Origin: Prunus persica
Lineage: Eukaryota > Streptophyta > Magnoliopsida > Rosales > Rosaceae
Assembly: GCF_000346465.2 (NCBI RefSeq)
Contig: NC_034011.1
Span: 3,991,508 to 4,055,507 of the forward strand
Direction: 5' to 3'
DNA length: 64,000 bases
Shown: positions 23,801 to 37,600 of the stretch, piece by piece
Position numbering within the stretch: position 1 is the stretch's first letter
How the letters are laid out: every line of letters begins with the position of its first letter
The notes under the pieces: model-generated
Told to the model about the DNA's origin: nothing
The model's input: the letters and a program-made list of their open reading frames with translations, nothing else
Databases searched by the model: none
Program-made: the position numbers and the translations under genes

Positions 23801-26211
23801 AAATAATTTTTGGGTTGGACCCATATCTCGGCTTTTCCTGGAATTGCACTACGCAACTAAATGAATATTAGTATTGTATGTCCTCTGCATTTTGTCTTGC
23901 TTGTAATTGCGTTCTCAAACAAATCATTTGACATTTGACCAACTTTCGTAAATTTTATCTAGGCATTATGTGTATCCGAATCACCAAGCGCGCGGCAAGT
24001 TAATGGGGTTCCACCAAGTAGAGCTTCCATGATTATTTCTGTGAGTAATTTTAAATTTTTTTTGTATATTTTCGATTTATATTATTTGTGCCATAGACAG
24101 CAATACACAAGAAACTTCAACGGTGCAATAGAAATTAGCAATTTACATCACCCGATTGATTATATGCCATTCCTTAGATGAAGATACTGCTGTGCTATGG
24201 CTCATGTTAGTCAAGGCAGTATTATGATTGAATTTGTGCTTAAGGTGAACAGTTTATCCTGATCTCATTGCAGATTCCTTATATTTACGGGCACTTAGAG
24301 TTTAAGAAAGAGCATAATGTCTCCTCTTAAAATAAAAAAGAACAAAGAAAAACTATAATGTCATTGTCATCCTACTTCATTTGCACTAAGTCTAAGTTTG
24401 ATGAAAAGCGAGTTGTCATTTAATCTCTTATATGTTTTAGGTACTTGCAAAGCAAGCTGGTCTAAAGCTCCAGGAGAATGTAAGTAAAATCTTATGATAA
24501 TTCTTGATTTATAAAGTTGATTTTCTATCATTGAATTTAAGAATATCTAAAGTTTTTCTCCAGGTTTGAAATATTTATACAATAAGAAATGATTTGGAAC
24601 ATTGTGAAAGTCATGAGAATTTGAAAAATCATTTAGAGATATTATGGCTAAAATTTATTAGTCAAAGATGAGGCCAGTTTACATCATTATTGCCACCTTG
24701 CTTGTGTAAAATACAGTGAAACATGTGGACACTTGTAGCCATGTCCATGTCAGTAATTAGTAAAGAAAGTGATACTAACCACTTACAATGATAGGAATAG
24801 TGTTAAATATGGTAAATGAGGTTTTCTTATACTGTGCAAACAGAAATCTTTTGATTGTTGAGTCATAGGGAAAAAAGCCTACATGCCAGACTCCTTTCCA
24901 TCTATGAATTCATTGAATTTTGAATTTACCGATTAAATAAGTTCTTTATTTCTATTATCGCTTATACGACTGTCTTATTTACTGTTGGTTAGTTTTCTGT
25001 TCCATTATCTTTTTCTTCTTAATAAGAAAGTTGCTTTATCATGTTAGGCCATCTTCTTAAATGTTGTTAGTGGGGTATTCCTGAAAGACACTGCTGGGGA
25101 TCTTGCAATAGCAGCAGCAATTTGCAGCAGGCATGCATACTATTACCCTTTCTACTAATCAAACATGTTTTTATAACTAGATGGCATTTACCTTTTTGTT
25201 TTTCGCCCCTATGCATTTTTTATTTTAGACATTTAGTATGGTTATATCTTTTCCAGCTTTGGTGTTGTATTACGCATAATGTGTGGCCATATCAGTAACA
25301 GAAAAAATCTTTAGAACTTTTGTCTTTGTATTGAATTTACCACCTACTACTTTTTTTACAATGTCCCTTCAGTTAAATATTTTATTTACCACGTGTTTCT
25401 TGTCCGTACGCTTCAGTTTCTTGGAGTTCCCTATTCCCAATAGTATTGCATTCATTGGTGAAATTGGACTTGGTGGTGAACTTCGCCAGGTAAGCATATC
25501 ATTTCAATGTTATTTCGCCATTGCTCTTAGATTTCCTTAAAATTGTAGTATATAATAGCATTTCAGATACAACAGATTTTACCACAGGGTTCTGAATAGT
25601 AGTAATATTGGTTTTTAGGTTGAATTATGGGAAGATCAGCTTCCTATTTTGGATATGTTGGGGTTCAGATCTTGTATGATTATTATTGTTATAGCCTTGA
25701 GTTGCTTGTGAGATAATAAGACCTAGTCTTATTACTTGCCATCCGAACTCAGATGTTTTAACTTGTTCACTCGGATCTTAATAAAGTAATTATGTTTCAT
25801 GAAATGGAGCAGGCCCAAGCAACCTATCAAATATTACACCTCTGAACAAACAACATTGAATATAACAATGTTGCTTTTAAATTCATCTTCCAGGAAGTTA
25901 CAAGCTGACAACTTAGTGCCGTGTTTCCTCTACAGTCACAAATACATAAGATATGGAGATAATTTGCTAGATTTGACCCCCACCCCTTTCTCCTTTATTT
26001 TCTTTCAGGCAATTTTATTTGATGGCAATTAATTTTATTATGTTAGGTTCCTCAAATGGATAAAAGGATACACACACTGGCAAAACTGGGTTACAAAAAG
26101 TGTATTGTACCAAAATCAGCCAAGACATCTCAAGGAACTCCAGGTTTTGAGGATGTCAAAATAATAGGCTGCAAGGATCTGAAAGAGGTCATCAGCAATG
26201 TGTTCAAATGA
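17840..26211 (+). CDS. RADA: Organellar DNA repair protein RadA/Sms homologue
   Basis: RadA is a RecA-like ATPase that drives branch migration in recombinational repair; plant copies act in chloroplasts and mitochondria. Fifteen exons: 17840-18600, 18710-18765, 19252-19310, 19489-19560, 20030-20113, 21121-21228, 21411-21473, 21795-21875, 21973-22038, 22979-23134, 23963-24040, 24441-24479, 25048-25130, 25417-25489, 26047-26211, giving 647 residues. A Ser-rich presequence is followed by a C4 zinc finger (Cys174, 177, 188, 191), a Walker A motif [10 protein letters not shown] (279-288), the RadA-specific KNRFG motif (442-446) and a C-terminal Lon-protease-like domain ([10 protein letters not shown]...[10 protein letters not shown]). 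All hallmark motifs are intact. Intron 13 begins with GC rather than GT (AG|GCATGC at 25131); the reading frame requires it. An internal Met at codon 6 is an alternative start. Confidence 0.95.
20731..20767. repeat. (TCTG)n microsatellite in RadA intron 5
   Basis: Run of CTCTCTGTCTCTGTCTG-type units, with six clean TCTG repeats, in the long intron between 20114 and 21120. Confidence 0.9.
22084..22324. repeat. Tandem duplication of about 119 bp in RadA intron 9
   Basis: The block starting ttagccacatggatcatt at 22084 is repeated from 22203, with shared downstream text (ttggttcctt..., ttgtcaact). Divergence between the two copies suggests it is not recent. Confidence 0.85.
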
Positions 26212-27544
26212 TGCTGATGCAGATCAAATCATTTTGATTTTGTACATATTGTTGTATCCGGAAATATGTAAAAGTTGTAGGTTGATGTGCTTAGAGTTGC
26301 TTGTCATATCAGTCGGTGCGCCCCGTCTTTTAGGGCATGACGGATGCATCTTCTCTCTCATTTTGGATGCCTGAAAGAGAATGTAGTTATTATGGTCTTA
26401 AACTCCAGTTGCTGTGAGAAAACCAACATTGCATATTGTGAGGCAAAATTGTTATGGCAACTCTATTGCTAGTATTTTGTTGAGTGCTTGTTTTCTGCTT
26501 GTTTCTTGCTTTATATTGCATCAAATCCCATTTTATGCTGTTTTCTTTTACGAGCTCTATAATGTAGTTGTACACTTCACATGAAATAGAAGAATTGCCA
26601 GGAAAGATATTTTTTTTTTCCTGGAAAGCAAAAGCAGCTAATACCAAATTTGTGTAGTTTTTCGGTTTTATTTATATTTACTCGTTTCGACTCCAAAGGG
26701 TTTGGATTTAATAATTTACTCTGAAATAATAATAAAAAAAGAGTTTTTCTACTTAAACTCACACTTTCTTTTTTGTTCACCTCAATTATTAAATTATTAA
26801 GCTCTTAAGTTTTATTATTGTGTAAAAAAACAAAAAAGAACATCCAACTTAATACTTAACCCTAGTACATCTATACACACACACCTCCCACAACTCTTTT
26901 AAGAAAAACACAAACTCTTTTGCACCCTATTGCTAGATTACTCCTCTTTCAATCCAAGAAACCTACTACTCTCATCTTCTCTTCACAAACCCTACACTCC
27001 CATCTTCTCTTCACAAACACATTTGACAAGGGTGTATTTTTTTCTCTTTTAGTAATGTGTGGCTAATGTGAACTTAAAGTGGTGAGGGGCAAAATAACGA
27101 GATGCCAAGTGTCAAGTGTGAGATTGATGAGTTTTTTATTTTTATTTTTTTATGATGGGTGTATTTAAGAATAGTTCGGGAAGGTAGTAGTCTCCTTAGA
27201 AATTGTGAAAATTTGAATTAGAAGTTGGGATGAACTTAAAATATAAGGTGAACAAAGAGAAGTACTGTGTTTAAATAAAACTCTTAAAAAAACACGGTTG
27301 GGGGAAAGCGTCAACTCATAATTGCTGGTGAAAACTCAAATTTAATTCTTTTCACCAATGAACACACACAACTTCATACATCAACATATAAACACTCAAA
27401 CCTGAAACACCAACGGGTTTGGGTGCTCTTGTAAGAAGATAAACTATGTCAAACTGGGATGCAGAGATGGAGCGAAATTGAAAAGGGAACAGCAAACACA
27501 AGGATCTTTGATTTGCCAAATAGGCTGCTTGTTGGTCTTTTTCC
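26212..27544. other. Spacer between convergent RadA and PFK genes
   Basis: Holds the 3' UTRs of both genes. AT-rich; the frames at 26390-26780 are low complexity. A 27-base stretch with 'catcttctcttcacaaac' is repeated at about 26974 and 27001. No gene seen. Confidence 0.6.
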
Positions 27545-30500
27545 CTACACGTTTGGGTCACAGACGCTGCAGTCCTTTGGGTCAGACGATGCAGTTGCTT
27601 CAACATGGTTTTCCGCATCTATCAGTTGGGCTTCGGCTTCTGTATCCTCTTTCTTCGTTTCGGCGACCTTTTTGGCGACCTCTTTAGGATCCAAGAAGCT
27701 TGGCTGATTGGTTGATGATAATAACCGTGCCCACATTCTGTCAGTAATCACAACCTTGTTCTGCCTCTCGGTCACACGCTACACATTCAAGAAATAAGCA
27801 ACTTATACAAACAACTCAAACACAAGAATTACAATATACGGCAGTAGCCGGATACCCCAAATGATGTGAATTTGATTTTCTGCAGATATTCTTGTACTAC
27901 TTGCATCATATTTCCTGTCCTAATGGTCCATTAGTTTGTTCAGGGGAAAGGTAGATGCTCAAGATCTATCCCTATAAGTCACATTGTTGACTGAGATGCT
28001 CGGAACTTATGTATCATGTAGACAAGAAGCGCCAATCTAGAATGCCATGTTTATACACATGCAAAGAGATCCCCACTTCTGAATCGTATGCTCCTTTCTT
28101 TTATTGATATAGCTAATTAAACCAAGAATAACATATAACTTACACAGAATGGAATATAAGCATGCCTTCCATTAACAGGCCCAACAGTGAAGCCCGTGTA
28201 TCCTGCCATCGCACCATGAATGGCACTGTGAGCAAGAAGGGTGCAATATACATTATCAGATGCATTGCCTGGAATAGCACGGATCATGTAAGTGGGATCT
28301 GCAGGCATGCACAACAATTGTTGGGTTATATAATTTGTTCCACAAGGCTACACATGCACAGAATCAAACAATAAAAAGACAATATTTCAGTCCCCAAAAA
28401 AGGCACTGTTCCAGAAGAACGAACCTATATATTTGAGAGTTATATTCATCTTTCTCCGTTTTGAGAAGTGGTCCTACAAGAACATAATCAATACATATAG
28501 TAAGAAGTGGCATGCCTCTTATCGAGTCACTCAAAAATGCTCTGGATAAAATAAAACAATAAAATACCACATATGATGTCTAATTTAATTAAAAAAAACA
28601 GACCGCATTTCTTTTTGCCTGTTCTGTAAAACCTTGAAATTTTGGAATGTCACCAAGGATGCCAGCAAATCCTCTAGGCACTATCTTCTGGTTATACTAG
28701 CTACTCTATTGCTTACTAAGAAAAAGGACTTGTAGGGAACTGACTTCAGTTGTCTCTCCATGATATTATTTAAGGATTAAGCTTAAAATTGTTTGGCTGC
28801 TAGACACAATCTTCTCCAGTCCCTGTGTTTTCTTACGGGTGATAGGGTAATTGTAGATACTATGTTTCAGAATTGACATGCTTACAACATATAACGAGTA
28901 ACAAAACTAGACAATTACACAAACAAGGCGTGGGGAACAACTTATCTAACATCAGTCATAGAAATTACATTGACATCTATACCTTAATATTCTGCGATAA
29001 CCACAGGCCAACATCTTGAAGAAGCTTATTTCCCGAAGCATCCTGCTCATCTTTAGGCAGGCTTTCAGAAAGAAGAACATCTCCTGCACCTTCAGCTATT
29101 ACTATAACGATGTGGCCATCCTCTTTGAGTCTTTTTTCAATGTATTCATAAAGTCCACCAGGTCCTTCCAGATAAAAAGGTGATTCTGGAATCAGGCAAC
29201 AATCCACATCTCGGCTGGCAAGAGTAGCATACATTGCTATGAATCCTGCATGACACGATTATATCCGACAATAAGAACTACATAACACTAGATTAGAACT
29301 TCACTTGTTGGTTGGACAACGTGAATTTTTGGAGGCTACATAACATCAAGCACCCATGAACATTAGCTTAACATTAGGTTACCAACGTGGCTTTCTTTGT
29401 GTTCATAATTTGCAGAAAATTTTGAATCGATTGTTACCAACCACAATAACACCCAAACCAAAAAGGAATATATATATATATATATATTTTTTTTTGGACT
29501 GATACAAAAAGGAATAGATGTAAATAAAGAAACACAGACCTTATTCCAAGGCTACTAATTCTCATTTTTTATTTTATCAGAATCAACCTAAGTATTAGGT
29601 GTGTAAATGACTATGAGATAAACCCAAACCAAATCTTATTAACATCTTGGAATGACAGGGATGCAATGAGAGGTCTTGAAATAATACAAGTGAAAAGGAT
29701 CAAGGACAACATCACTGAAAAAAGAGAATAGAAAGAGACAAATATTGCAATGGACAGAAATGAATTAACAATGATTTACGGGAATCAGAAATCCAGATAA
29801 TATAAAGAGTCTTAAAGAGTAGTGTGTTAGACAAAATCTCCCCCCTCACCATCCATAGAAGGAGAAGCAAACAGCAACTGTTTTAGCATACACCGCGAGT
29901 CTCATCAATGGATATCCTATTAGTAAGTCCACCTGGGCGGATTCAATCGGATTTTGATATTGTTGACCGATTTGTGCGTATATGCAGAAATATTTCCCAT
30001 TATTGCAGCAGATCCCATATTCAATAACGGCGGAAATTGAAACTAATTCATACTAAATTGTATGATACTCATATCTAGTTGATATGCAGATGGTACAGCC
30101 ATTACACGTGAAATGGATAAAATAAGATAACATCTGGTGGCATAACACCACATTGTGAGCCAATTTTCAGATTATCTTCTGCAACATGCTCTAAAACTAA
30201 GTAACTTTAAGATTATATAGAGGATTGATACTTTACCACTGTAGCGGCCCATTAACTTGACAACGCCAATACCATTCTCAACGCTTTCGGCTTCAACATG
30301 AGCTGCATTTATGGCTCGTTGAGCCTCCTCAACAGCAGAGTCAAAACCAAAGGACTTGTCTATAACCTGCATAAAAGTAAGCATGGAATCCAAAATTAAG
30401 ACTGTTTCGAAGAGTGAATGCCAGTGTTAAATTAAATGCATCAGATCAGTCATGCATGGAATTAGGAGTACCGGAATGTCATTATCAATGGTTTTGGGAA

Positions 30501-32980
30501 TTCCTGCCACTGCAACTTTGAGGCCACGCCTCCTGATTTCCTGCATTAAATAGTGGTAAGTGAGCAACTAAACATTGTCCTCGAGTCACTTATTTTAACA
30601 TCCCATATTGTTGCCCAATACTCTCAAGATTGTTAAATCTTCCAAACTACTTTTTCCCAGGAAGCACTGGAGATCACTACTCGTTGTGTCACATCAAACT
30701 GCATTACCTCAAAAATCACCGCAGCTCCTCTCTGAGTTCCATCTCCTCCAATTACATAAACCTAGCAAGCATAAACATACGTTAGTATATGCACAAAAGT
30801 AGTTGAATAAACTAAAGTCCTCATAACTGAAATCTGAAACATATGCAGACACTACCAACCTGATTGATTCCTCTGTCCTGAATGCTGTCCACAATCTTAG
30901 AGGTATCATGGCCCCCTCGTGATGTCCCAAGGATGGTACCACCACGTTTGTGGATGTCATTCACAACCTTTGGTGTTAAGGGGATTGTATTTCTGGCATA
31001 AAAACCTCTGTATCCACCCTACATGTAGAAAATTACTTCCTTAGTTCATGATATTATTCAAGCATGCATGAGAAAAGATTATAATGAACTGAGTTTTTTT
31101 ATTTTTCATTTAAAAAAATTATATCCACTGATGGGCCGCAATTAAATTATAGCATGTTATTTTTACCTCATATACTATGAAAAGTGAGGGAAAGAAATGA
31201 TTCATTACTAAAGTCCATTTTTCATGCATCTTTAGCATTTCATTTTCTCCTATTTTGAAATATGATAATGAAGATTTAGAATGTATTTGAATGTATGTCA
31301 AATATGCCTTTACTTACCTCTATTCCAAGAATTCTTTTGACATGATACATGTGGTTTAACCCACATACTAGTTCTCTAATAACTGTATTTAGGCCTGGAC
31401 ATAGACCACCACATGTCACAATACATGCATGCACTTCATCTGATTCGAAATATACCTGAAAAATATTCAATGGCATGTCATTTGACTAGAATACATAAAT
31501 ACATGAACAATAAATATATGAAAAAACTAGGAATGTAAAACCTTTTGACGTGGTCCAGAGCGCCGAAAGTGTGTCCCTCTTGGGCTATCCTTATGAACAA
31601 CAATCTACACAAAGAAGAACATTATGGAATTAGAAGACATATTATGGAATTAGAAGACATGCACAAACCTAGTGTCTAATCTTTTATACAACTGTGAAAA
31701 ATTGCAAGATATTACAATTTTCATATCACTAGTAATTTGTATAAGATATATATTAGAAAAATAAATACACAATTAATACAGCAAGCACTGAATATTACTC
31801 ACCTTTTGGGCAACGGTATCATCCGCATTAACGAAATACTGCCTGGCCAACATAAGATCAATTTGTGAATTATCAAGATCACAATTGAATGAGTGACATC
31901 ACATGCATTTTCTGTGAAGCAAGGAACTGAAAGGGCCAAACTTACTTAACAACTGAATAGGAAGGATTGTCTTGTAATGGATTGGGGTATGTCTGCAAGA
32001 TATCATCAGGAAGGTAAAACTGTCAGTCAGACAGATATCCTTTCCTCTAGCAGCAAAACAAGAAAACTGTTATTAAAATGAAAAATAAAATAAATCTCTA
32101 ATGTTCATCAGAGTAATTTTAAGAAGGACAGAACATATGAAAGGTTTTTCCTTTTGTCCTAACATATGATCAAATAAATTATTCAATTCCCATTTCTTAT
32201 CAAATTTAATATTTAAAAAAAACGTCACAGAACTTGGGATTAATAATAATAATTAAATTTCTTTACTTTTCCATCTGATTCTAGACCATTAAAATATTAA
32301 TAATAACCATTTATATATTTTATAGAATTTTTACCCCAAAAAAAAAAAAATGCAGTACCCCAATTCCGTGTACTGAGGCGACAAAATCTCAAGAAATTAA
32401 CATCAGTTAAAACACAATTCTGAAAAGAACAAAAGAAGATCACAGGTTTTTGCACTGACTTCACAGACAGTCATCTCAAAACGCTTCGTTTTGGCTGACA
32501 CCTACTATGGCCAAAAAGCAACCCCCACCGCAACACTGAACTTGCAGAAATTACAAGCCCAAGGAAGAAGAAGAAGATCACATGTGTTTTAGCAGTTACA
32601 GTAACTTGATCAAAAATCAAAATATAACTACACACTGATCACACAATTTCCTCTGTTTTTCTGAAGCAGAAGAGAGAGAAGGAGAGTTGCAGACTTACAG
32701 GGAGGTCAGGGATGTAATCAACCAAGTGAGGAACATCTTCGAGAACGTAGCCACCCTCGCCGGGGACGATTTTGGGCTCGGAGTTGTTGGAAATTGCCAT
32801 CGTGTCCCTGAAGCCGTTCTCTCTGGGAGAACTGGAACTGGAACTGGAACTGGAACTGGAGCTGGAGCTGAGAGAAACGGCGGAGGAGAAGTAGCGGGGG
32901 TGATCAGCAGTCGCAGGGTAAGAGCTGGTCGGGTCGAAGCAGCGGAACCTGGGCCTTGAAATGGAGGCAGAACTGGCCAT
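27545..32980 (-). CDS. ATP-dependent 6-phosphofructokinase (PFK3-like)
   Basis: Phosphorylates fructose 6-phosphate to fructose 1,6-bisphosphate with ATP, a committed step of glycolysis. Thirteen exons: 32980-32699, 31992-31946, 31842-31803, 31604-31542, 31455-31318, 31018-30860, 30761-30708, 30540-30472, 30366-30237, 29245-28983, 28473-28425, 28298-28144, 27778-27545, giving 560 residues. Motifs in order: [10 protein letters not shown] (nucleotide-binding loop), GGDGTQ (248-253; the Gly after Asp marks the ATP-using type rather than the PPi-using GGDD type), PKTIDND (276-282, catalytic Asp), MGRYSG (323-328) and PESPFYLEG (substrate binding). The core matches cytosolic PFK3-type enzymes, but residues 1-60 are an extra N-terminal segment with about 14 consecutive Ser. 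The second Met (codon 61, at 32800) starts exactly where cytosolic homologues start, so the true start, and hence the compartment, is open. Confidence 0.95.
32820..32868. repeat. Coding hexanucleotide repeat in PFK exon 1
   Basis: Forward-strand GGAACT/GGAGCT units encode the poly-Ser run (residues 38-51) on the minus strand. About seven units; likely length-variable between alleles. Confidence 0.85.
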
Positions 32981-34683
32981 ATTAGTATTGGGTTTTAAGA
33001 TACCAGTACAGAGTTTAGGAACACCCGGCGTATTTGTAGCCGTTGATGACGATTAATCAGACAGTTCCCAATCCAACGTGTTGACTAAAAACCAGCTCAC
33101 TATTATTTAATTTGATTTTTCTATTATTCCTTTGAAAAATAACTACTTTCTCGTCAAATGTTGAAGGCTTAATTTTCCTATCTGAGGCCTTTCGTAGGTT
33201 GTTTCATGAATGTAGATTCTTGGGGAAAGAATTTAGAACAATTGTCCACGCTTCTAGACCATATGTTTCATGTTTGTAGACCTTTTTCTTTGTGCTGGTA
33301 TTTTATCTCATGATATTTTTTATAATACAAATGATATTTTAATTTAATTTAATTTAAATTATGAGGAGAGAAATTCAAACTCGAGTGTAGAGTCCATCAA
33401 CTCTAGCACACATAGCTATGGAGTCCATCAATTCTAGCACACTTAGCTAAGTTCATATTTACTACCATGTTAAAAATGACACCACATAACTTTGAAATTT
33501 AGAATTAAAACGCTTCAAATTTAAGTTATATTATGTTGTTATTCGCAATATGATTAAGTGAAAGTTCAAAACAACCTAAGTGAATCTTTATTAATTATTA
33601 GAAATCACTCACGTCTCGAAGTACTTGTAATGTTACATGTTTAAATATTGGTTTCATTTTTTAAAGATTTTTGGGGCCTTGACAGTTCATGCTGGTTATT
33701 GATGACATCCAAAGGCATGCTTGGTTTGTGGGTCATGTGTCACGCCCTCTACTTAGTTTTCCATCACATAATTTTAAAGTCTTAAGTCATCAAAAGCAAT
33801 TATTTTGATGTATGACGTCGTTACAGTCCCGCATGGGCAAAGCTTTTTGGACTTTAGACGAAGACCAAAAAAATTAAGAAAAAAAAGGTTCCATTCCAGT
33901 TGTTTCATGTGCACAAAATATTCCTTTTATCTGTTGGAATTTGTTCAAGAACATTAATAATCTTCTACAATATTTTCCAATAGCTTTTTTCCATTTCGGT
34001 CAAATGGCAAGAAAATTATGCAATGTGCCTCCTAACTTGACGCCAAATGCCAAATCATTTGACTATTTCAAAGTTGGATGTTAAAACCACTAATGTTTAA
34101 AATAAATAAATCAATCAAATTATCCAAAATGAGAACCATCATATAAAAAAAATTATTTAAAAATTAAAAAATAACGTTACTCTCATATTGAAAATAACAA
34201 AAAAAGCGTTTCCATAACAACGAAAATAACTTGCATGCTCTAAAGTGATGCACATATATCACTTACAAGTGTTCCCTATCTCAACCCACAACTTCTAAGA
34301 AAGTACTTGTTTTTGTTTTCCTTTTAATCTGAAAAAAATAAGGACGCATAAGAAGAAGGGTTGATCAAAATTAATTGGATATGTTTAAAAAAAAAAAAAA
34401 AAAAAAGGGGGTAGAGAACGGTTGATCAACATACTCTTGTTGGGCCTGGCCTTTTGAGTTTTCTGTTGGGCCTCTACTTGTTAGGGAAGCCCAATACTTA
34501 CTGAGAATATTTCTCTATTGGTCCAAGAAAACCAAAAAAAAAAAAAAAAAGAAAGGGATTGAACTCTCTTTTATTTCAACAGCCTCCACTCTTGTGTTGT
34601 TCTCAAACCTTTTAAAGAGAACAGAGAGACCTGCAAATCCCCAATAGGTTTCTAGGGCTTCAATCAATCTGAGCTACATCACC
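32981..34683. promoter_or_regulatory. Shared 1.7-kb intergenic region between divergent PFK and MPP-alpha genes
   Basis: Two genes fire outward from here. The MPP side carries three site II-type motifs: TGGGCC at 34441-34446 and 34467-34472, and AGCCCA at 34488-34493. A dispersed repeat fragment lies at 33322-33470 and contains a 30-base tandem duplication ('gagtccatcaa.tctagcacac' at 33390 and 33421). Poly-A runs occur at 34388-34406 and 34536-34551. No extra gene seen. Confidence 0.6.
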
Positions 34684-37600
34684 ATGTACAAAGCAGCCTC
34701 ACGACTCAGGGCTCTCAAGGTCAGTACCAAACTGGGTCCTCCGAAACCCTAACTTCCTTTATTGTTGCCGAGAGGAAATGTAAATCATGTTGGATGATGA
34801 ATCTGCGGTTCTTAAGATCGGCGTTTAAATTTACTGGGTTTTTAACAGATATTTGATCTGATTTTGTTTGTAGCTTCAAGTGATGATTTTTTAAATGTTG
34901 TATTGACATTTTTGTTGGTTGCTGGGGAATTGGAGTAATATAATGGATACAAGTTTATGGTCCTCATGTATTGTGTGTACTTTTTCTTTTGCTTTTTCTG
35001 TTTAAAATGAGAAATCTAACTCGACCCAATTCAGGCATTGTTGAATGCAGTTCTGGGTGAATTTGTTCTTGGTTTCTATTGTGGTGCTCTGTTCGAATAA
35101 GTCTCATATATGCTTCTTGGTCACAACGGATTTATTTATGTATTTATTTTTGTAAATTTAAAGAGATGGATTTCTTTTTATCTGGTTGGTGTCGTGAAAT
35201 TAAAAGAGACAGATCCTAAAATTTAGTTTCTGAATAAATATAAATCTATCAGGAGAAATTAAGGGCAGTTACTAGATACAAACAATTTTCGTTCTTGATT
35301 ATCTACATGGTGGCATTGACTGTTCCATGTTGCACTATTCACTCTCTGAATAGGGCCGTGCCGGAAATGTGGGGGCCACCAGGTTTGCAACAAGTGCAGC
35401 TGCTATAAAGCCAGCCTCAGGGGGTATCTTTAGCTGGCTGACGGGGGAAAGCTCCAGTACTCTTCCTCCTTTGGAAACCCAACTCCCAGGTGTTAACCTT
35501 CCTCCTGCACTACCTGATCATGTTCAGCCAAGCAAGACTCAGATTACAACTCTGTCGAATGGTGTTAAAATAGCTTCAGAAACATCACCGGTATGTAAGA
35601 GTCGTTATGATGTAGCTGTACTTTGTTTTAATGTACCCCCTCCTCTGTTTACTGTTCAATCTTGTCGATTGATTTGTTTCTTCTTGTCTTGATTAATCAG
35701 AGTCCTGCGGCCTCCATTGGATTATATGTTGATTCCGGTTCCATATATGAGACACCCGAGTCGAGTGGGGCTTCACACTTGTTAGAGCGACTGGCTTTTA
35801 AGAGTACAACCAACCGGAGCCACTTACGCATTGTGAGGGAAGTGGAAGCAATTGGTGGTCACATAGGAGCCAGTGCCTCTAGGGAGCAAATGGGATACAC
35901 TTTTGATGCTATCAAAACCTATGTTCCTCAAATGGTGGAACTGCTTGTTGACGCAGTGAGGAATCCTGCCTTCTTGGAATGGGAGGTCAATGAAGAGGTA
36001 AAATTTCTTCATCAGTATTCTTTGAAAGTTAAAGGGCATCATTTTAGGAATGTTTGTTTGAAAAAAATACTGTGGTACACTCATTTACCTTTCTAAAGTT
36101 CGTTATAAGTCTCCCCATTCTTTGGTAAGAGGGGAGGAATTTGGGGTGATGGAAGGTTGAACTGAACTCAATGAATTATACCTGTTCCAATAAATAGTTT
36201 GAGCATTTGAAAGAGAGAAGTCCAATCAAATTTGGGATAATTAACAAAGTTTAATTTCAGCATATTCTTTGAAATTGGATTGTTTATGAATTTATAAAAA
36301 AATATTGTCTCTATCTTTTTCTACGATCTTGAATGCAATCAAAACAATTTTGTAGTGTTGGTCTCCACACATGGTTATTTTTATCAATTTTTCAAAAACT
36401 TTAGCTTTGCCATATGTTCATATTCTGTAGAATTTTTTTTTGTACAGCTGAAGAAGGTGCGGGCAGAGATTGGTGAACTATCTAACAATCCTCAGGGCTT
36501 ACTCCTGGAGGCAATTCATTCTGCTGGTTATTCTGGTGCACTGGCAAATCCTCTTCTGGCTTCGGAAGCAGCACTGAACAGATTGAATGGCAGTGTCTTG
36601 GAGGACTTTGTTGCTGTAAGATAAAAAAAAATATTATGAATACTGCATGCTCAAGTCAACTATCTCTTATCCTAAAAGTCCGTTGAATACTGCATGCGAA
36701 ATATTAGTTATTATTTTTGAATAAATAATATGCGCTCTTGGTTACTTTTCTTTAACCTTTAAAAAAAAAAAATCCTTATTTCTATCCATGTGCTGTGCGG
36801 TGTGGCTACTGACTGGTGGCTGATGTGGGAATTTCAGGAGAATTATACGGCTCGTCGGATTGTTCTTGCAGCTTCAGGGGTCGATCATGAGGAGATTGTA
36901 TCTATTGCAGAACCACTTCTTTCTGACCTACCTAGTGGGCCCCGCTCTGAGGAGCCACAATCTAAATATGTTGGAGGAGAGTATCGTCTTCAAGCTAGTC
37001 CATCGGTTTGTATTTCTGCTCATTCTGATTCACAGCTTCAGAGTTGGTTCTCCTTGTCTACTTATATTCCTCATTATTTAATTTTGTTGCAAGCATGCTT
37101 ATCTGCTATACTCCTGTTGTGCCAGGAGACCCATATAGCTCTTGCTTTTGAAGTTCCCGGTGGCTGGCGACAAGAGAAGCAAGCCATCCTTTTGACGGTT
37201 CTCCAGGTTTCACATTTATCTGTGGAATGATTATGAGATTTCATGCATGTCAAATAAATTATGTTTGACGAATTTCTGTGTTTTGTATCTATATCCCCTC
37301 TCTGGATTACGTTCTTAGTGACATATGATCATAAGAAAGACTATGCCATGCTTGGATGACAATAATACTTTTGTATATTGCAGTTGCTTATGGGAGGTGG
37401 TGGTTCTTTCTCTGCTGGGGGACCTGGAAAGGGGATGCACTCAAGGCTATGTAAGTTTTGCCCAGGTTTTCTAGTTTATTGTTAATTAGCTTGCATGGTT
37501 GATTATTTTAACTATGATTTTCCTCCTTTGCTATTTAAGTTTTGTTTTCTAGTTTATTGTTAATTAGCTGGACTGCTTGATTATTTTCACTATGATTCTC

